64,000 bases of DNA from Spirosoma endophyticum. GTDB lineage: Bacteria > Bacteroidota > Bacteroidia > Cytophagales > Spirosomataceae. The stretch lies in NCBI RefSeq assembly GCF_900112365.1, contig NZ_FOLQ01000001.1, forward strand, positions 124,001-188,000, read 5' to 3'. Positions 35,660 to 45,099 of the stretch are shown here, piece after piece. The translations under genes and the position numbers were made by a program. The notes under the pieces are model-generated. The model worked only from the letters and a program-made list of their open reading frames with translations. It had not been told where the DNA came from and did not search any database. Numbering within the stretch: position 1 is the stretch's first letter; the number at the start of each line of letters is the position of its first letter.

Positions 35660-35683
35660 GCTACACAGGTAGTGAACTCAAGT

Positions 35684-35719
35684 AAAAGGCCAGACCGATG
35701 ATACGGTCTGGCCTTTTTT
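35684..35719 (+). terminator. Intrinsic terminator after hsp20
   Basis: Perfect 14-bp arms (35684-35697 and 35704-35717) with AAAAGGCCAGACCG, a 6-base loop and a run of Ts. Confidence 0.92.
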
Positions 35720-35765
35720 GTGGCTAAAGTTGGTTATTATTGGCGCTTAAAACAGGTAGACCAAC

Positions 35766-36674
35766 ATGCGCCATAAACCCAGCCGACGAAAATTTGTCGC
35801 CACCCTGACTAAAGCCGCAGGGACGTCAATGTTCATAAACACGCCCATCCTGACGCAGGCCCGACACGCTCGGGAAACCCCACCGTCATTCACAGTTGGC
35901 CAGGTAATGGACATTATTCTTAAAACAATTCCCAATGCGCCGTTTCCCAAGACGGTCGATACGTTAAAATCAGGCAACGCGTCCCAAAAGGTGACCGGCA
36001 TCGTGTCAACGATGTTTGCAACCATTGAAGTAATTGAAAAAACCATTGCCGCCGGGGCTAACTTCATCATTGCGCACGAACCGACGTTCTATAATCACGC
36101 CGATGAAACCGATTGGTTGAAAAATGACCCCGTTTTTCGGCACAAGCAGGAACTGCTGACCAAACACGGCATCGCTGTCTGGCGGTTTCATGATTACTGG
36201 CACTCCCACCGGCCGGATGGCATCTGGACAGGCATGCTGTCGGCTTTAGGCTGGGAGAAGTACGTTGATGCACAGAGCCGGGGCGTACTGACGCTGCCCG
36301 CTACACCCCTCCATCAGCTCATAACGCAGGTGAAAGAGAAACTGGACATCAAAATGGTTCGGGTCGTTGGCGACAGGGCACAGAGTTGTCAGCGGGTTTT
36401 GTTGCTGCCGGGAGCCGCGGGCGGGCGAAATCAGATCGCGGCAATCGAGCAGGCCAAACCCGACGTTGTTTTATGCGGAGAAGCCAGCGAGTGGGAAACG
36501 CCCGAGTATATTCGGGATGCACGACGGCAGGGACAAACGATTTCTCTGGTTGTACTCGGTCATATTATGAGTGAAGCTGCCGGGATGGCGTGGCTGGTTC
36601 CCTGGCTGAAGCCTCAGTTACCCAATCTGCCCATCAGCTACATTCCCTCAGGTAATCCATTCACCTACGAATGA
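35766..36674 (+). CDS. NIF3-family metal-binding protein with a predicted Tat signal
   Basis: This 302-residue protein shows the NIF3/YbgI metal-site pattern: a histidine in FIIAHEPTFY, HDYWHSH, and the C-terminal GHIMSEAAGM with the His-Glu pair. The family forms dinuclear-metal hexamers, usually cytoplasmic. Here a twin-arginine leader precedes the fold: SRRKFVATLTKAAG with an alanine-rich stretch, then a polar linker around residue 35. Exported NIF3-like proteins are unusual. The gene is monocistronic, followed by a 33-bp-arm palindrome and a terminator. Confidence 0.8.
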   Translation: MRHKPSRRKFVATLTKAAGTSMFINTPILTQARHARETPPSFTVGQVMDIILKTIPNAPFPKTVDTLKSGNASQKVTGIVSTMFATIEVIEKTIAAGANFIIAHEPTFYNHADETDWLKNDPVFRHKQELLTKHGIAVWRFHDYWHSHRPDGIWTGMLSALGWEKYVDAQSRGVLTLPATPLHQLITQVKEKLDIKMVRVVGDRAQSCQRVLLLPGAAGGRNQIAAIEQAKPDVVLCGEASEWETPEYIRDARRQGQTISLVVLGHIMSEAAGMAWLVPWLKPQLPNLPISYIPSGNPFTYE

Positions 36675-36695
36675 GCTGACGGGAATATTTGGTGT

Positions 36696-36779
36696 TTCAA
36701 TTACCCCCAACCCCCTGAAGGGGACTTAGCTCGACTATTCTCAACCTAAGTCCCCTTCAGGGGGTTGGGGGTAATTGAA
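36696..36779. repeat. Perfect 33-bp-arm inverted repeat
   Basis: Arms 36696-36728 and 36747-36779 are perfectly complementary around an 18-base loop. The arms read TTCAATTACCCCCAACCCCC followed by TGAAGGGGACTTA. No T-run follows directly, and an ordinary terminator lies 19 bp further on, so this element is not needed for termination. Confidence 0.95.
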
Positions 36780-36798
36780 TGTAGTAGCTACGAATTAC

Positions 36799-36834
36799 AA
36801 AAAGCCGACTTGCTACGTAGCAAGTCGGCTTTTT
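36799..36834. terminator. Loopless bidirectional terminator
   Basis: A perfect 36-bp palindrome (18 bp each side, centre TACGTA) with AAAAAGCCGACTTG at one end and its complement at the other. It serves the converging NIF3 and CHRD genes. Confidence 0.9.
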
Positions 36835-36858
36835 TAGGTAATGGGAAATCTCTTTATA

Positions 36859-37332
36859 CTACAGCTTTTTGACATCGCCCCGGATGGCACCCGCTGGATA
36901 CGTAGCGGTATGTAGGTTTGCATAGTATAGACCCGCCACCAGACTGTCCACCTGGCCCTGCCGAAGAGCCGCAGTGGTGGCAATGATTGGACTCGTTAAT
37001 GATGGAAAGGGAATGTCAACGGGTCCGGTGCCATTCGCTGCGGTAATTTTGTGCAGGTGACCACCTGTCAGGGGTTCCGTAAATCCCTGATACGTTACGG
37101 TATAGCTCAATACTCGGGTTGTCGTATTCAAACTGCCTGTAAATGTGCCTGTTGCCGCCACCGTCGTTGACGTGGGTTTTTCTCCAGCGCCGTTCAGGGT
37201 AGCCGTTAACATAGTTGGTGGCGTTACGCCCAGCCCTACGGTGTACGGATTCTCGTCGTCAAGGCAGGAGGTTAGGGCTAACCCTACTGTTAGCAGGGCT
37301 GCAATGGATAGGAGAGTGCTTTTTTTGTTCAT
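36859..37332 (-). CDS. Lipoprotein with a single CHRD domain
   Basis: This 157-residue protein has a signal peptide with lipobox ending at C23 (LTSC) and one CHRD domain: LNGAGEKPTSTTVAATGTF, RVLSYTVTYQGF, GGHLHKITAANGTGPVDIPF and YYANLHTATYPAGAIRGDV. The signal peptide is close to that of the two-domain protein at 33593-34393 (MNKKSTLLS against MSKKSTLLS), so they are paralogues. Function is unknown. It probably lies at the cell surface. Confidence 0.9.
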   Translation of the reverse strand: MNKKSTLLSIAALLTVGLALTSCLDDENPYTVGLGVTPPTMLTATLNGAGEKPTSTTVAATGTFTGSLNTTTRVLSYTVTYQGFTEPLTGGHLHKITAANGTGPVDIPFPSLTSPIIATTAALRQGQVDSLVAGLYYANLHTATYPAGAIRGDVKKL

Positions 37333-37641
37333 AATCAGTTAGTGTCTGTGCGTCAACGAATAAGGCAGATGATCAGTAATGCTTTTAACCGCTCAGCGCT
37401 ATTTTAGTTGCCAAGATAGCTTGATTATCTATTCAAGCCATAAAAAAATCGCCATTAAACGGATAAAATGGCTCGTTTACTACTCGATATGGTAATGTTC
37501 CGCCACCCATTTAGACGATTATTTCCAAAACGACCGAGAATCTTCTAATTTTGACCCGTTAACCAGAATCCATTTTATGAATTCATTGGTTGTCATTATA
37601 GAATGTTCTTTTAGTAACCTGTTTTTTTATTCCTACTTGCT
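37333..37641. other. Divergent gap between CHRD gene and aconitase
   Basis: This 309-bp AT-rich gap holds a TAnnTTTG element for aconitase (37546-37553) and a small GCTTGA / TCAAGC inverted repeat (37419-37438). No gene is visible. Confidence 0.5.
37546..37553 (+). promoter_or_regulatory. TAnnTTTG promoter element for aconitase
   Basis: TAATTTTG matches the -7 consensus and would give a leader of about 82 bases to the ATG at 37642. No clear TTG lies at -33. Confidence 0.45.
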
Positions 37642-39924
37642 ATGGCTTTTGATGTAGACATGATTCAGCGCGTTTACGCTAACCTCGGCGAACGCGTCGA
37701 AGCAGCCCGGCAGGCAGTGGGCAAACCGCTGACCCTGTCGGAGAAAATTTTATACAGCCACTTATTTGCTGGGCCTGGTTTGTCGGCCCAACCGACTCAA
37801 TCGTTTGAGCGCGGTAAAGCCTATGTGGATTTCGCACCCGACCGTGTAGCCATGCAGGATGCAACGGCTCAAATGGCCCTGTTGCAGTTCATGCAGGCCG
37901 GTCGGCCAAAGGTAGCTGTTCCATCAACGGTTCACTGCGACCACCTGATTCAGGCCGAAGTAGGAGCGGAGCAGGATTTAGATATTGCCAGAAACAAGAA
38001 CAAAGAAGTCTATGACTTTCTGGCGTCTGTCTCTGATAAATATGGTATTGGTTTCTGGAAACCAGGCGGTGGTATCATCCACCAGGTGGTGCTGGAAAAC
38101 TACGCATTTCCGGGTGGCATGATGATCGGTACCGATTCGCATACGCCAATGGCGGGCGGACTGGGCATGATCGCCATCGGTGTCGGTGGGGCTGATGCCT
38201 GCGATGTGATGGCGGGCTTAGCCTGGGAACTGAAAATGCCGAAACTGATCGGGGTTAAACTGACCGGCAAACTGAGTGGCTGGTCGTCGGCAAAAGACGT
38301 TATTCTTCGCGTAGCGGGTATCCTGACCGTTAAGGGGGGCACCGGTTGTATTGTCGAATACTTCGGCGAAGGCGCCGAAACGCTGTCGGCCGCCGGTAAA
38401 GGGACCATCTGTAACATGGGTGCTGAGATTGGTGCCACTACCTCGATCTTCGCCTACGATGACAAGATGGGCGATTACCTCCGGGCTACGAGTCGGGCCG
38501 AAATTGCCGATGCTGCCCAGGCCGTGAAAGCAGACCTTCGTTCGGACGAGGAAGTATATGCTGATCCGGCGGCCTACTATGATCAATTGATCGAAATCAA
38601 TCTGTCGGAACTGGAGCCCCATATCAACGGCCCATTCACGCCCGATCTGGCCTGGCCGTTATCTAACTTTGCCAAAGCGGTTAAAGAAAATAACTGGCCC
38701 GCTAAGCTGGAGGTTGGTCTGATTGGTTCCTGCACTAACTCAAGCTACGAAGACATGACCCGCTCGGCGTCTATTGCCGCTCAGGCAACCGCCAAGCATC
38801 TGAAAACCAAAGCGGAGTTCACCGTGACGCCGGGTTCTGAACTGGTTCGGTTTACGGCCGAACGGGATGGTCTATTGGATACGTTCGAACAAATCGGTGG
38901 GGTTGTGCTGGCGAATGCCTGCGGTCCCTGCATTGGGCAGTGGGCTCGTCATATGGACGATCCAACCCGGAAAAACTCGATCATTACGTCCTTTAACCGG
39001 AATTTCGCCAAACGGAACGATGGTAACGCCAGCACCCACGCCTTCGTAGCCTCGCCCGAAATCGTAACCGCGTTTGCGATTGCCGGTGACCTGACGTTTA
39101 ACCCCATGACCGATACGCTGACCAATGAAAACGGCGAGCAGGTGAAACTGGATGAGCCGCAGGGTATCGAGCAACCGGTAAAAGGCTATGCTGTCGACGA
39201 CGCTGGCTATCAGGCGCCCGCTGAAGATGGTTCGGGCGTTTCGGTTATCGTTAGCCCAACCTCCGACCGGCTACAGCTTCTTGCTCCGTTTGCTCCCTGG
39301 GAAGGCACCGATCTGACAGGGTTGAAACTGCTGATCAAAGCGAAAGGCAAGTGCACAACCGACCATATTTCGATGGCGGGTCCGTGGTTGAAATACCGTG
39401 GTCACCTCGACAACATTTCGAACAACATGTTGATTGGCGCCGTGAACTTCTACAATGAGAAGACCAACAGCGTAAAAAATCAACTGACGGGCGAATACGG
39501 TGAAGTGCCGGCTGTACAACGCGCTTACAAAGCCGCTGGCATCGGGTCAATCGTGGTAGGTGACGAAAACTACGGCGAAGGCTCATCCCGCGAACACGCA
39601 GCGATGGAGCCCCGTTTCCTGGGTGTTCGGGCCATTTTGGTACGTTCATTTGCCCGGATTCACGAAACGAATCTGAAAAAGCAGGGTATGCTGGCCTTGA
39701 CGTTCGCTAACCCCGCTGATTATGACAAGATTCAGGAGGATGATACCATCGACATCGAAGGCCTGACGGAATTTGCGCCGGGTCGTCCGCTCGAAATCGT
39801 TCTGCACCATGCAGATGGTAGCGAAGACGAGTTTCTGGTTAACCACACCTACAACCAGGGGCAAATCGAGTGGTTCAAAGCGGGAGCTGCCCTGAACATT
39901 ATTCGGATGAAGCAGAGCGCGTAA
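37642..39924 (+). CDS. acn: Aconitate hydratase
   Basis: This 760-residue enzyme isomerises citrate and isocitrate in the TCA cycle. The 4Fe-4S ligands are C364 ([11 protein letters not shown]), C427 and C430 ([10 protein letters not shown]). The swivel domain has the [17 protein letters not shown] active-site segment. Length and wording ([26 protein letters not shown]) match the mitochondrial-type aconitase common in Bacteroidota rather than AcnB. The gene stands alone, and its codon choice looks typical of a well-expressed housekeeping gene. Confidence 0.96.
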   Translation: MAFDVDMIQRVYANLGERVEAARQAVGKPLTLSEKILYSHLFAGPGLSAQPTQSFERGKAYVDFAPDRVAMQDATAQMALLQFMQAGRPKVAVPSTVHCDHLIQAEVGAEQDLDIARNKNKEVYDFLASVSDKYGIGFWKPGGGIIHQVVLENYAFPGGMMIGTDSHTPMAGGLGMIAIGVGGADACDVMAGLAWELKMPKLIGVKLTGKLSGWSSAKDVILRVAGILTVKGGTGCIVEYFGEGAETLSAAGKGTICNMGAEIGATTSIFAYDDKMGDYLRATSRAEIADAAQAVKADLRSDEEVYADPAAYYDQLIEINLSELEPHINGPFTPDLAWPLSNFAKAVKENNWPAKLEVGLIGSCTNSSYEDMTRSASIAAQATAKHLKTKAEFTVTPGSELVRFTAERDGLLDTFEQIGGVVLANACGPCIGQWARHMDDPTRKNSIITSFNRNFAKRNDGNASTHAFVASPEIVTAFAIAGDLTFNPMTDTLTNENGEQVKLDEPQGIEQPVKGYAVDDAGYQAPAEDGSGVSVIVSPTSDRLQLLAPFAPWEGTDLTGLKLLIKAKGKCTTDHISMAGPWLKYRGHLDNISNNMLIGAVNFYNEKTNSVKNQLTGEYGEVPAVQRAYKAAGIGSIVVGDENYGEGSSREHAAMEPRFLGVRAILVRSFARIHETNLKKQGMLALTFANPADYDKIQEDDTIDIEGLTEFAPGRPLEIVLHHADGSEDEFLVNHTYNQGQIEWFKAGAALNIIRMKQSA

Positions 39925-39943
39925 GCAACCCTATTTTTAGTAG

Positions 39944-39991
39944 TAAAACAGGTCGGCCGATTGTCAATTGACAATCGGCCGACCTGTTTTA
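39944..39991 (+). terminator. Loopless 48-bp perfect palindrome after aconitase
   Basis: The 24-bp arms meet with no loop (centre CAATTG) and carry TAAAACAGG outside a GGTCGGCCGATTG stem, giving an A-stem-T terminator. It lies 20 bp after the acn stop. Confidence 0.92.
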
Positions 39992-40329
39992 GGGATACAA
40001 GGTCAGGAGTTTGCGGGCTCGCACAGTAAAAAAAACTGAAATCAACGCTTTTACATACGTCGTTTTTTCATCCACAATTGATGACTTCCTGACAATGCCT
40101 GTCTACCTTGATCAACCTGAAGGGTGTCTGCCTGACGTCGACAGGCATTCATAATCCTTTATTGACGGGTGTGGCGATTACAGCCAGAGCTGATGATCAT
40201 GCCGTAAAAGAAATGATGAAGGGGATGTTGTACGTAAGACTAAATAACTAAAGAGCTACGCAACGATCCGTGACACCACTTCGAATCAGGTTACGGAGCT
40301 CGGCAAAGCTCCCTACCAATTATCGTCAG
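39992..40329. other. Gene-free stretch between aconitase terminator and ggt
   Basis: This 338-bp region has a 10-bp inverted repeat (AATGCCTGTC at 40094-40103 facing GACAGGCATT at 40140-40149) and an open frame of 52 codons (40093-40251) without an early ATG. I could not match that frame to a family, and I do not call it a gene. Confidence 0.45.
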
Positions 40330-42072
40330 ATGAAAATTTTATATTTCGGGTACGTATTGATCGTGATAATGCTGACTACTGCTCGATTGCATGGGCAGCA
40401 GACAGGTAAAGGTGACCGGCTAACTGGATTCAATTTTGCCACCCGAAGTCCTGTACTTGGACGGCAGGGTATGGTGGCTACGAGCCATCCGCTGGCTACC
40501 CAGATTGGTCTGGACGTATTGAAGCAGGGTGGCACAGCCGTCGATGCCGCCATCGCGGCCAATGCGGCATTGGGCGTGGTTGAACCAAATAATGGCGGGA
40601 TTGGGGGCGATTTGTTTGCCATTGTCTGGTCGGCAAAGGAGCGAAAACTTTACGGCCTGAATGCCAGTGGACGATCGCCCAACGGGTTGACGTATCAGGC
40701 AATGAAAGATGTCTTAGGAAGCCGTACGCAGATTCCACTTTACGGGCCGCTGTCTGTTTCGGTGCCGGGCACCGTGGATGGCTGGTTTCAGCTGCACAAA
40801 CGGTTCGGCAAATTGCCCGTCGCCAGGCTACTGGCACCCAGCATTCGGTATGCGCGGGAAGGGGTTCCCGTTCCTCAGGTGATTGCCTACTCCTGGCAGG
40901 TGGCGGCTCAACGACTTGCCGCGCAGGAAGCAGTTATCAACGAGTTTACTAATTTTCGTAAGACGTTTCTTATTGATGGAAAAGCACCCACTGAAGGACA
41001 GGTATTTCGTAATCCGGATCTGGCCACTACGTATGAAAAAATTGCCAGCGGTGGGCGGGATGCTTTTTATAATGGCCCAATCGCCGATGCCATTGACCGC
41101 TACGCCCGACGGGCGGGTTTGTATCTCCGCAAAGCTGATTTGGCGGCTCACCAAAGCCAGTGGGTCGAGCCGGTGTCGGTCAACTACCGCGGGTATGACG
41201 TGTACGAATTGCCCCCAAACGGACAGGGCGTTGCCGTTCTGCAAATGCTGAACGTACTGGAAGGGTTTGATTTGAAAGCAATGGGCCATAATAGCGCCGA
41301 TTATCTCCATGTGCTGGTGGAAGCCAAGAAGTTAGCCTTTGAAGACCGAGCGCGTTATTATGCCGATCCCGACTTTAGTAAAATACCCCTCAACTGGCTG
41401 ATATCCAGAGAATATGCCGCTCAGCGACGCAAGCTGATTGATCCGAAGAAAGCCGCCGAACGAATTGACGCTGGCATGCCAACCCTGCGCAACGGCGATA
41501 CGGTCTACCTGACCGTTGCCGATGATCAGGGTAACATGGTGTCATTGATTCAAAGCAATATGCTGGAGTTTGGCAGTGGCATGGTGCCCGACGGACTGGG
41601 GTTTGTGTTTCATAATCGAGGGACAAGCTTTAACCTGCAACCTGACCACGCTAACGTTTACGGGCCAGCCAAGCGCCCATTTTCGACCATCATTCCGGGC
41701 TTCGTTACCAAAAATGGTGAGCCGTTTCTGAGTTTTGGCGTCATGGGTGGTGCTATGCAACCCCAGGGTCATGTACAGATATTGTGCAACATTATTGACT
41801 TTGGCATGAACGTTCAGGAAGCGGGCGATGCGGCTCGGTTTAGCCATTCCGGCAGTGGGGAGCCCATTGGCGGACTCATGACCGATGGCGGACGGCTGGC
41901 GCTCGAAAGCGGAATTTCGGCCGATGTACGGACGGAGCTTGAAAAGCGCGGGCATCACCTGACCGGGACGGATTTTTTTGGTGGGTATCAGGCCATTCAG
42001 TGGGATGCCGTGAACCGAATTTATCGGGGCGCGAGCGAAATGCGTAAAGATGGGCAGGCCGCTGGATACTAG
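40330..42072 (+). CDS. Gamma-glutamyltransferase family protein, secreted
   Basis: This 580-residue Ntn-hydrolase precursor has an N-terminal signal peptide (MKILYFGYVLIVIMLTTARL) when started at ATG 40330; the frame upstream to 40270 lacks one. The large-subunit part includes GMVATSHPLATQ and the arginine-binding GGIGGDLFAI. Autocleavage should occur before the threonine in GDTVYLTVADDQGN, which becomes the nucleophile. The VYLTV wording, instead of THxSV, places it in the YwrD-like branch. It would hydrolyse glutathione-type gamma-glutamyl bonds in the periplasm. Confidence 0.9.
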   Translation: MKILYFGYVLIVIMLTTARLHGQQTGKGDRLTGFNFATRSPVLGRQGMVATSHPLATQIGLDVLKQGGTAVDAAIAANAALGVVEPNNGGIGGDLFAIVWSAKERKLYGLNASGRSPNGLTYQAMKDVLGSRTQIPLYGPLSVSVPGTVDGWFQLHKRFGKLPVARLLAPSIRYAREGVPVPQVIAYSWQVAAQRLAAQEAVINEFTNFRKTFLIDGKAPTEGQVFRNPDLATTYEKIASGGRDAFYNGPIADAIDRYARRAGLYLRKADLAAHQSQWVEPVSVNYRGYDVYELPPNGQGVAVLQMLNVLEGFDLKAMGHNSADYLHVLVEAKKLAFEDRARYYADPDFSKIPLNWLISREYAAQRRKLIDPKKAAERIDAGMPTLRNGDTVYLTVADDQGNMVSLIQSNMLEFGSGMVPDGLGFVFHNRGTSFNLQPDHANVYGPAKRPFSTIIPGFVTKNGEPFLSFGVMGGAMQPQGHVQILCNIIDFGMNVQEAGDAARFSHSGSGEPIGGLMTDGGRLALESGISADVRTELEKRGHHLTGTDFFGGYQAIQWDAVNRIYRGASEMRKDGQAAGY

Positions 42073-42092
42073 AACCTGCCAAATGGCCTGAA

Positions 42093-42275
42093 CTACGTTC
42101 GTTTAGCCAGATAAGCGCTCAGAATTTCTTCCCGAATCAACACGGTTCGGCCAATCCGTTCGCTGGTCAGTCTGCTTTGGTCTAAGTAGCTTTTTAACTT
42201 GCCAACCGAGATGTGCAACGCTATGGCTGCTTCCGGGAGGGTATAAAATAGGGTTCCTTGTATGTGCTTGGGCAT
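42093..42275 (-). CDS. Small excisionase-like helix-turn-helix protein
   Basis: This 60-residue protein is one MerR/excisionase-type winged HTH: YTLPEAAIALHISVGKLKSYLDQSRL, then the wing ERIGRTVLIREEILSAYLAKR. The pattern of an LPEAA helix followed by a basic R-V-hRxE strand is typical of the helix_turn_helix_17 family. Stand-alone members are phage or element excisionases or small regulators. No integrase is in the window. Confidence 0.72.
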   Translation of the reverse strand: MPKHIQGTLFYTLPEAAIALHISVGKLKSYLDQSRLTSERIGRTVLIREEILSAYLAKRT

Positions 42276-42543
42276 GAGTCCGGTAAGTTGTCAATCTCTC
42301 GGTTGAAGAGCATACCGCTTACAGTATATCAAGGATTTGTTAACGTAAAATGTTATAGACCACCCAAGTGGCTGATTAATCGCGGGGCGATTCAGGCAGC
42401 CGTGCGCTACACCAACGTATCATCACAACGGACGAGAAGGAGATGCGTTGACGGACCAAATCAGGAATGGCAACCTATTGGTAAACTAGGGAATAAACAA
42501 ATAATAGCTGCTCGGCATTATAACAATCGACTAGCTTATCAAT

Positions 42544-44995
42544 ATGAAACTACGTTTCCTCTTCCTGCTCTTATTTTCGAGTGGTGGACATCTGGCGCTG
42601 GGGCAAGTGGCGCTAACGGGGGTTATTGTTGACGGAACTACGTCAAAACCCGTTCCTTTCGTTAGTGTGGCCCTGTATCGTAAAGCAGATTCGGTAGCCG
42701 TAACAGGCGCCCTTGCCGACTCGGCAGGTGTTTTTCATATTACCCATGTTGCGCCGGGTCAGTATCAGCTTAAAACGTTTTTCCTGGGCTATAAACCCCA
42801 GGTCGTGCCCGTAACGCTCAAGTGTGGGGACGTTTTCAATGCGGGTAGGTGCTGCTTGAGCTCGCGAAGAATCAACTGAACGAGGTTGTTGTCACCGGGC
42901 AGCGGGCCGACTTAACGGTAAAAGCCGACCGGCAAACATATCGGGCTGCGCATTTTGGGTCGGCGGTGGGTGGCACAGCAACAGATTTGCTACGTAACCT
43001 GCCGGGTATCAGTATGAACGCCGAGGGCGAAGTTACCCAGCGGGGAGCCAACGGTTTTTTGGTTCTGTTAAACGGAAAACACGTACAGGCCAATCTGGGG
43101 ACATTGCTCAACCAACTGCCCGCCAACACGATTGAGTCCATTGACGTGATCACGACGCCCTCGGCCCGCTATGCCCCGATGGCAAGGCGGGTATCATCGC
43201 CATCACCACCAAGTCGGGGGCCGACCTGGGTTTATCGGTGTTGGTGAATGTCCAGAAAGGCCTGCCCAGTCTGAATGATTTCGGAAATACCCAAAAACCG
43301 GTTCGGTATGGCACTGACGTGACGCTCAGTTACCGGTCGGCCCGCTGGGACTGGACCTTGAGTTCGGCCTATCTACGTAGTGACCTGGCCGGTCGGCGCG
43401 AGGGCGATGCGAACACGACGCTGGGCAACCGGTTTACACAGTTTCCAAGCCTGGGCGAGCGAAGTTTTGACCGGTATACATTTACCAACCGGCTGGCCGT
43501 CAGCTTTACGCCCACTAAAACGGATGTATGGTCGGGAGGCCTATTTTATGGGTATCGCACCGAAGACCGCACCGCTGATTTATTTTATAATAACCGCAGG
43601 AAGGATCAGCAAACGGGATTCGGTATCAGTCAGATAGCTTACTACAATGCCAACCTGGTTCGTAAGCGGGGTCAATTTTTCACGGCTAACCTCGACTACA
43701 CCCATACCTTTGCCAACAAAGCTAACTTGAGCGCGAGTGTACTTTATGAATATGATTACCTGGATGGTTTCACCCGTAATCTTAACCTGCTTCGGACGGA
43801 CACGCGCGACACGCTGCAATATACACGCACCACCACCGATCGCCCGATCGGCAATGTCCGGGCCAATATCGATGCGACCTGGCCATTGGCGGGCGGGCGG
43901 TTCGAAGCGGGCTATCAATACCGTAACCAGCAGGATGATGGTAATTATCGGTTTTTAGAACAAAACGGGCGAGGGCTACCGCTCCTGGAAGTCAGCGCCT
44001 TTACGGGTCAGGCCCGTATTAACAACCAGATTCACAGCCTGTACAGCCAGTACGGCCACAAATCGAAAAGCTTGGAATACACGGCTGGTCTGCGCGTCGA
44101 ATCGGCTGAACGGCAGGTAGAAATCCGACCACAAGGGCAGGCGTACCCCCTTACCCTGAACAACCTGTTTCCGTCGCTGAATGTCGTATATCGGCCCAAA
44201 GACGCCTGGCAATTTCGATTCGGCTACAGCCGCCGGGTACAGCGCACAAGCAATCTAGCCCTCAACCCACTGCCCGAACGCGAACACTCGGAAACCCTCG
44301 AACAGGGCGACCCGGCGTTGCTTCCCGAGTTTGTAGACCTGAGTGAATTGAGTATGACACGGATCATGGGCCGAAATACAGTACAGGCAACGGTTTACCA
44401 TCAAAACATACAACATATCGTGAATCGGGTGAACAGCGTTTTTGCTGACACCATTCTGAACCGTATCTATACCAACGCGGGTCGGGCACAGCGGCTGGGC
44501 CTCGAAGTAACGATGGATCTAACCATTACCAAACGTTGGAAGCTGTATGTCGGTGGTACGGTGTATCGATCCATAATTGCCGGACAATTGTTTCAGAATG
44601 CAGTGGTATTCAACAACCAGGCATGGGCTTATTCGTTCAATGCCAACACGACCGTTCAGCCTTCACCCACCTGGGTACTGCAAGCCAACCTGAACTACCT
44701 GTCTCAACGCATTACGGCTCAGGGAGAAGACTCGCGATTCTTTGTGCCGAATCTCTCCGTCAAGAAAAGTTTCGTACAAAACCGGCTGGCGGTCATGTTG
44801 CAATGGCAGAACATCGGACTGGGCAGGCTACCGACGAACGAGCAACGTATTACGACCCGTGGTCAGGATTTTTATACAACGACCAATTACATCCAGGAAC
44901 GCGACATCCTCCTGATCAATATCAGTTATTCCCTACGCCAGCGTAGCAAACCGGCCAAATTGCCGACGAATGAGTTTGGTGACAAAGAATTTTAA
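42544..44995 (+). pseudogene. TonB-dependent outer-membrane receptor disrupted by two frame changes
   Basis: Three overlapping frames encode one protein. Frame one (42544-42879) has a signal peptide and CarboxypepD_reg-like domain. Frame two (from 42849) has NQLNEVVVTGQ and a plug domain. Frame three (to 44995) has the rest of the plug and an outer-membrane beta-barrel ending in INISYSLRQ. The first change lies at about 42840-42850, next to an in-frame TAG. The second lies in the C-run at 43174-43177, where one extra C would restore DGKAGIIAITTKSG. The family is an OMP_b-brl_3-type receptor. Either it is a decayed gene, or the assembly has indel errors. Confidence 0.85.
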
Positions 44996-45087
44996 CTACG
45001 GTATTCCTGATGAGGGCGGTGCCCGTTTTTCGGAAAACTCCTGAGCCTTGTTGAAGCTATATAGTAGGCATCTTGGTTTGAATTATA

Positions 45088-45095
45088 TAATTTTG
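45088..45095 (+). promoter_or_regulatory. TAnnTTTG element immediately upstream of araC-type gene
   Basis: TAATTTTG ends 4 bp before the ATG at 45100. Transcription from it would begin at or inside the start codon, implying a leaderless message. Confidence 0.5.
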
Positions 45096-45099
45096 CCGT

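Noticed and set aside
40093-40251. A 52-codon open frame (containing TARADDHAVKEMMKGMLY) between aconitase and the gamma-glutamyltransferase gene.
   Set aside because: It lacks an early ATG, matches no family I recognise, and is short enough to be chance.
42258-42632. A 124-codon frame overlapping the excisionase-like gene and the receptor start.
   Set aside because: It covers the end of one gene and the start of another in a different frame and shows no motif.
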